From assembly GCA_030037895.1 (NCBI GenBank), contig JASHPW010000091.1, forward strand, positions 1 through 64,000: a DNA stretch of 64,000 nucleotides. The letters are read 5' to 3'. The notes under the pieces were generated by a model, which made no database searches, was not told the DNA's origin, and worked only from the letters and a program-made list of their open reading frames with translations. A program made the translations under genes and the position numbers. Position 1 is the stretch's first letter. Each line of letters opens with the position of its first letter. Below are positions 62,776 through 64,000 of this stretch, in pieces. Origin of the DNA: Xanthobacteraceae bacterium (GTDB taxonomy: Bacteria; Pseudomonadota; Alphaproteobacteria; Rhizobiales; Xanthobacteraceae).

Positions 62776-62937
62776 GACTGCGTAAAACCGGTAAGCCTGT
62801 GAGCGCGATGGCGGCGCGGCCGGAGCCTTATAGGGGATTTTCCGTCATAGCGACACGGCATGACGCGGCAATGGCATCCGTCGCAATTGAGGATTACACC
62901 CATGATCCGGGGAACGGGTAAAGGGGCGCTGCAATCG

Positions 62938-63363
62938 ATGCGGCCGGTCAGCACGTGCTGGCGATTCTCAAGCCTACTCTTCGGCGCGACGCTTGTCCTC
63001 GGCGCGTGCGCGCACCACCCATCCTCGACTGAAGCGGCCGCTGCCGAGGACGAGATCAATGTCCCTCCCACCAACTACAAGGCCGACATTCTCGCGGCGA
63101 TGCACGCCTATCTCAACGATCCGACCGGGATTCGCGATCCCGCCATTGCCGCCCCGGCGCTGAAACCCGTGGGCGGCGTCAAACGCTATGTCGTCTGTCT
63201 GCGTTTCAACGCCAAGAAGAACGGCAAGGATTATGCGGGCGTGAAGGAGGTGACGGCCGTCTTCATCGCCGGCCGGTTCGACCGCTTCGAAACGACATCA
63301 CGCGAGGCGTGCGCCGACGCGAGCTATGCGCCATTCCCGGAGCTTGGAAAGCTCGCGCCGTAA
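62938..63363 (+). CDS. Hypothetical exported lipoprotein
   Basis: About 141 residues from ATG 62938 (alternative ATG at 62902). A lipobox, LVLGAC, follows a hydrophobic segment. The mature part has NYKADILAAMHAYLNDPTGI, RYVVCLRFNAKKNGKDYAGV and EVTAVFIAGRFDRFETTSRE. I recognise no named family; two Cys residues (in VVCLRF and EACADA) could form a disulfide. It is divergent from the DedA gene. Confidence 0.75.
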   Translation: MRPVSTCWRFSSLLFGATLVLGACAHHPSSTEAAAAEDEINVPPTNYKADILAAMHAYLNDPTGIRDPAIAAPALKPVGGVKRYVVCLRFNAKKNGKDYAGVKEVTAVFIAGRFDRFETTSREACADASYAPFPELGKLAP

Positions 63364-63459
63364 GATGCAATATCAAGGGCACCGCGAATTGAGTTGAAAT
63401 TCCGCGTCGTCTTCGCCTTAATCGAAGCGGGAGTTCCTTCACAAGGTCAGAGGCAAGCC

Positions 63460-63960
63460 ATGGACTTCGTGCAGATCGCGACCTGTACCGCCGTCGCAGC
63501 CGTCGTGGCGTTGTCGGCGCAATCCGCCGTGGCGGCCCCCGCGCTTGCCACCAACAACGTCAATATGCGGCAAGGGCCGGGAACGAACTATCCCGTGATC
63601 ATCACTATTCCCGGCGGCAGCACCGTCGAGGTCGGCGGCTGCCAGGGCACATGGTGCGCGGTCACGTGGCAAGGCAAGAGCGGCTACGCGGTCGCGACGA
63701 GTTTGGATCAGGGCGGCGGCGCACCGCCTGCCGGCGCTGGTGGCCCACCGCCTCCCGGAGGTCCACCACCCGGCGCCACGGCGCAAGGACCGCCGCCGGA
63801 TTATCCGCCGGGAGCGCAGCCACCGCCGGGTTATGTACCACCCCCCGGCTACTATCCGCCGCCGCCGGGTTATGACCCCTATTATTACGCCCCGGGCTAT
63901 TACGCCCCGGGCTATTACGCCCCGTATTACTACGGCCCCTATTGGCGCCGTCGGTGGTGA
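63460..63960 (+). CDS. Exported bacterial SH3-domain protein with Pro/Tyr-rich tail
   Basis: 166 residues from ATG 63460. Signal peptide IATCTAVAAVVALSAQSAVA, then an SH3b domain (about 25-85: NNVNMRQGPGTNYPVIITIP, GTWCAVTWQGKSGYAVATSL). The C-terminal half is Pro/Gly-rich and then Tyr-rich, with YYAPG repeats followed by PYWRRRW. SH3b domains usually bind cell-wall peptides. The tail resembles surface-exposed low-complexity regions; function unknown. Confidence 0.88.
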   Translation: MDFVQIATCTAVAAVVALSAQSAVAAPALATNNVNMRQGPGTNYPVIITIPGGSTVEVGGCQGTWCAVTWQGKSGYAVATSLDQGGGAPPAGAGGPPPPGGPPPGATAQGPPPDYPPGAQPPPGYVPPPGYYPPPPGYDPYYYAPGYYAPGYYAPYYYGPYWRRRW

Positions 63961-64000
63961 GAACGTCAAAAATTAAAACGATACTCGATGATTCCGGGCG

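Noticed and set aside
63860-63945. Tandem DNA repeat in the SH3-domain gene tail as a possible array
   Set aside because: It is a short coding repeat (Tyr-Tyr-Ala-Pro-Gly units) of only a few copies, explained by protein low complexity.

Overview
The window is 64 kb of high-GC DNA. Gene order and protein families point to an alphaproteobacterium of the Hyphomicrobiales (Bradyrhizobiaceae/Xanthobacteraceae-like). The supporting markers are sucA-odhB-lpd, lptC-lptA-lptB-rpoN-hpf-ptsN, an Hsp20/DUF1150 pair, several LysR genes, one Ku gene, and families of short intergenic palindromes typical of this group. No rRNA, CRISPR array, phage or plasmid module is visible. The assignment rests on reading the proteins, not on a search.

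Layout. 0-4.5 kb: the 3' end of sucA, odhB and lpd (2-oxoglutarate dehydrogenase), interrupted by a small AT-richer DUF4160/DUF2442 pair and by palindromic repeats, one of which lies inside sucA. 4.5-14.8 kb: an M48 lipoprotein metalloprotease, an SNase-like protein, a LysR/tautomerase pair, Ku, an acyl-CoA synthetase, tRNA-Arg(CCT), a broken higB with intact higA, Ohr and a flavin monooxygenase. 14.9-19.9 kb: a ridA relic, then a five-gene branched-chain-amino-acid-type ABC transporter. 19.9-37.1 kb: mostly housekeeping and envelope genes (GlcG/HbpS-like, MsrA, UPF0114, polysaccharide export, dienelactone hydrolase, a second LysR/tautomerase pair, two L,D-transpeptidases, a trypsin-fold pseudoprotease, QueG, GST, UppP, dodecin, an NDUFA9-like SDR).

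37.5-53.8 kb looks accessory. It opens at tRNA-Leu(CAG) and closes at a decayed IS21 istB fragment. It holds an NRAMP-related transporter and a nine-gene catabolic/uptake cluster: Ldh-type dehydrogenase, Fe-alcohol dehydrogenase, an aldehyde dehydrogenase stub, a sugar-type ABC transporter, an SMP-30 lactonase and an isochorismatase-fold hydrolase with Ser in place of the catalytic Cys. A divergent GntR regulator with a near-palindromic operator candidate sits at its head. The efeUOB iron-uptake operon follows. 53.8-64 kb returns to core genes: SDR, RNase D, lptC-lptA-lptB, rpoN, hpf (long form cut to one domain by an amber codon), ptsN, DUF1150, hsp20, DedA and two small exported proteins.

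The best candidates for undescribed biology are the GntR-controlled cluster at 39.3-49.2 kb, the duplicated LysR/tautomerase module, the LysR protein that ends in a copy of the Ku tail, and the pseudoprotease at 30.7 kb. Several small genes are caught in decay (higB, ridA, ALDH, istB, the hpf tail).
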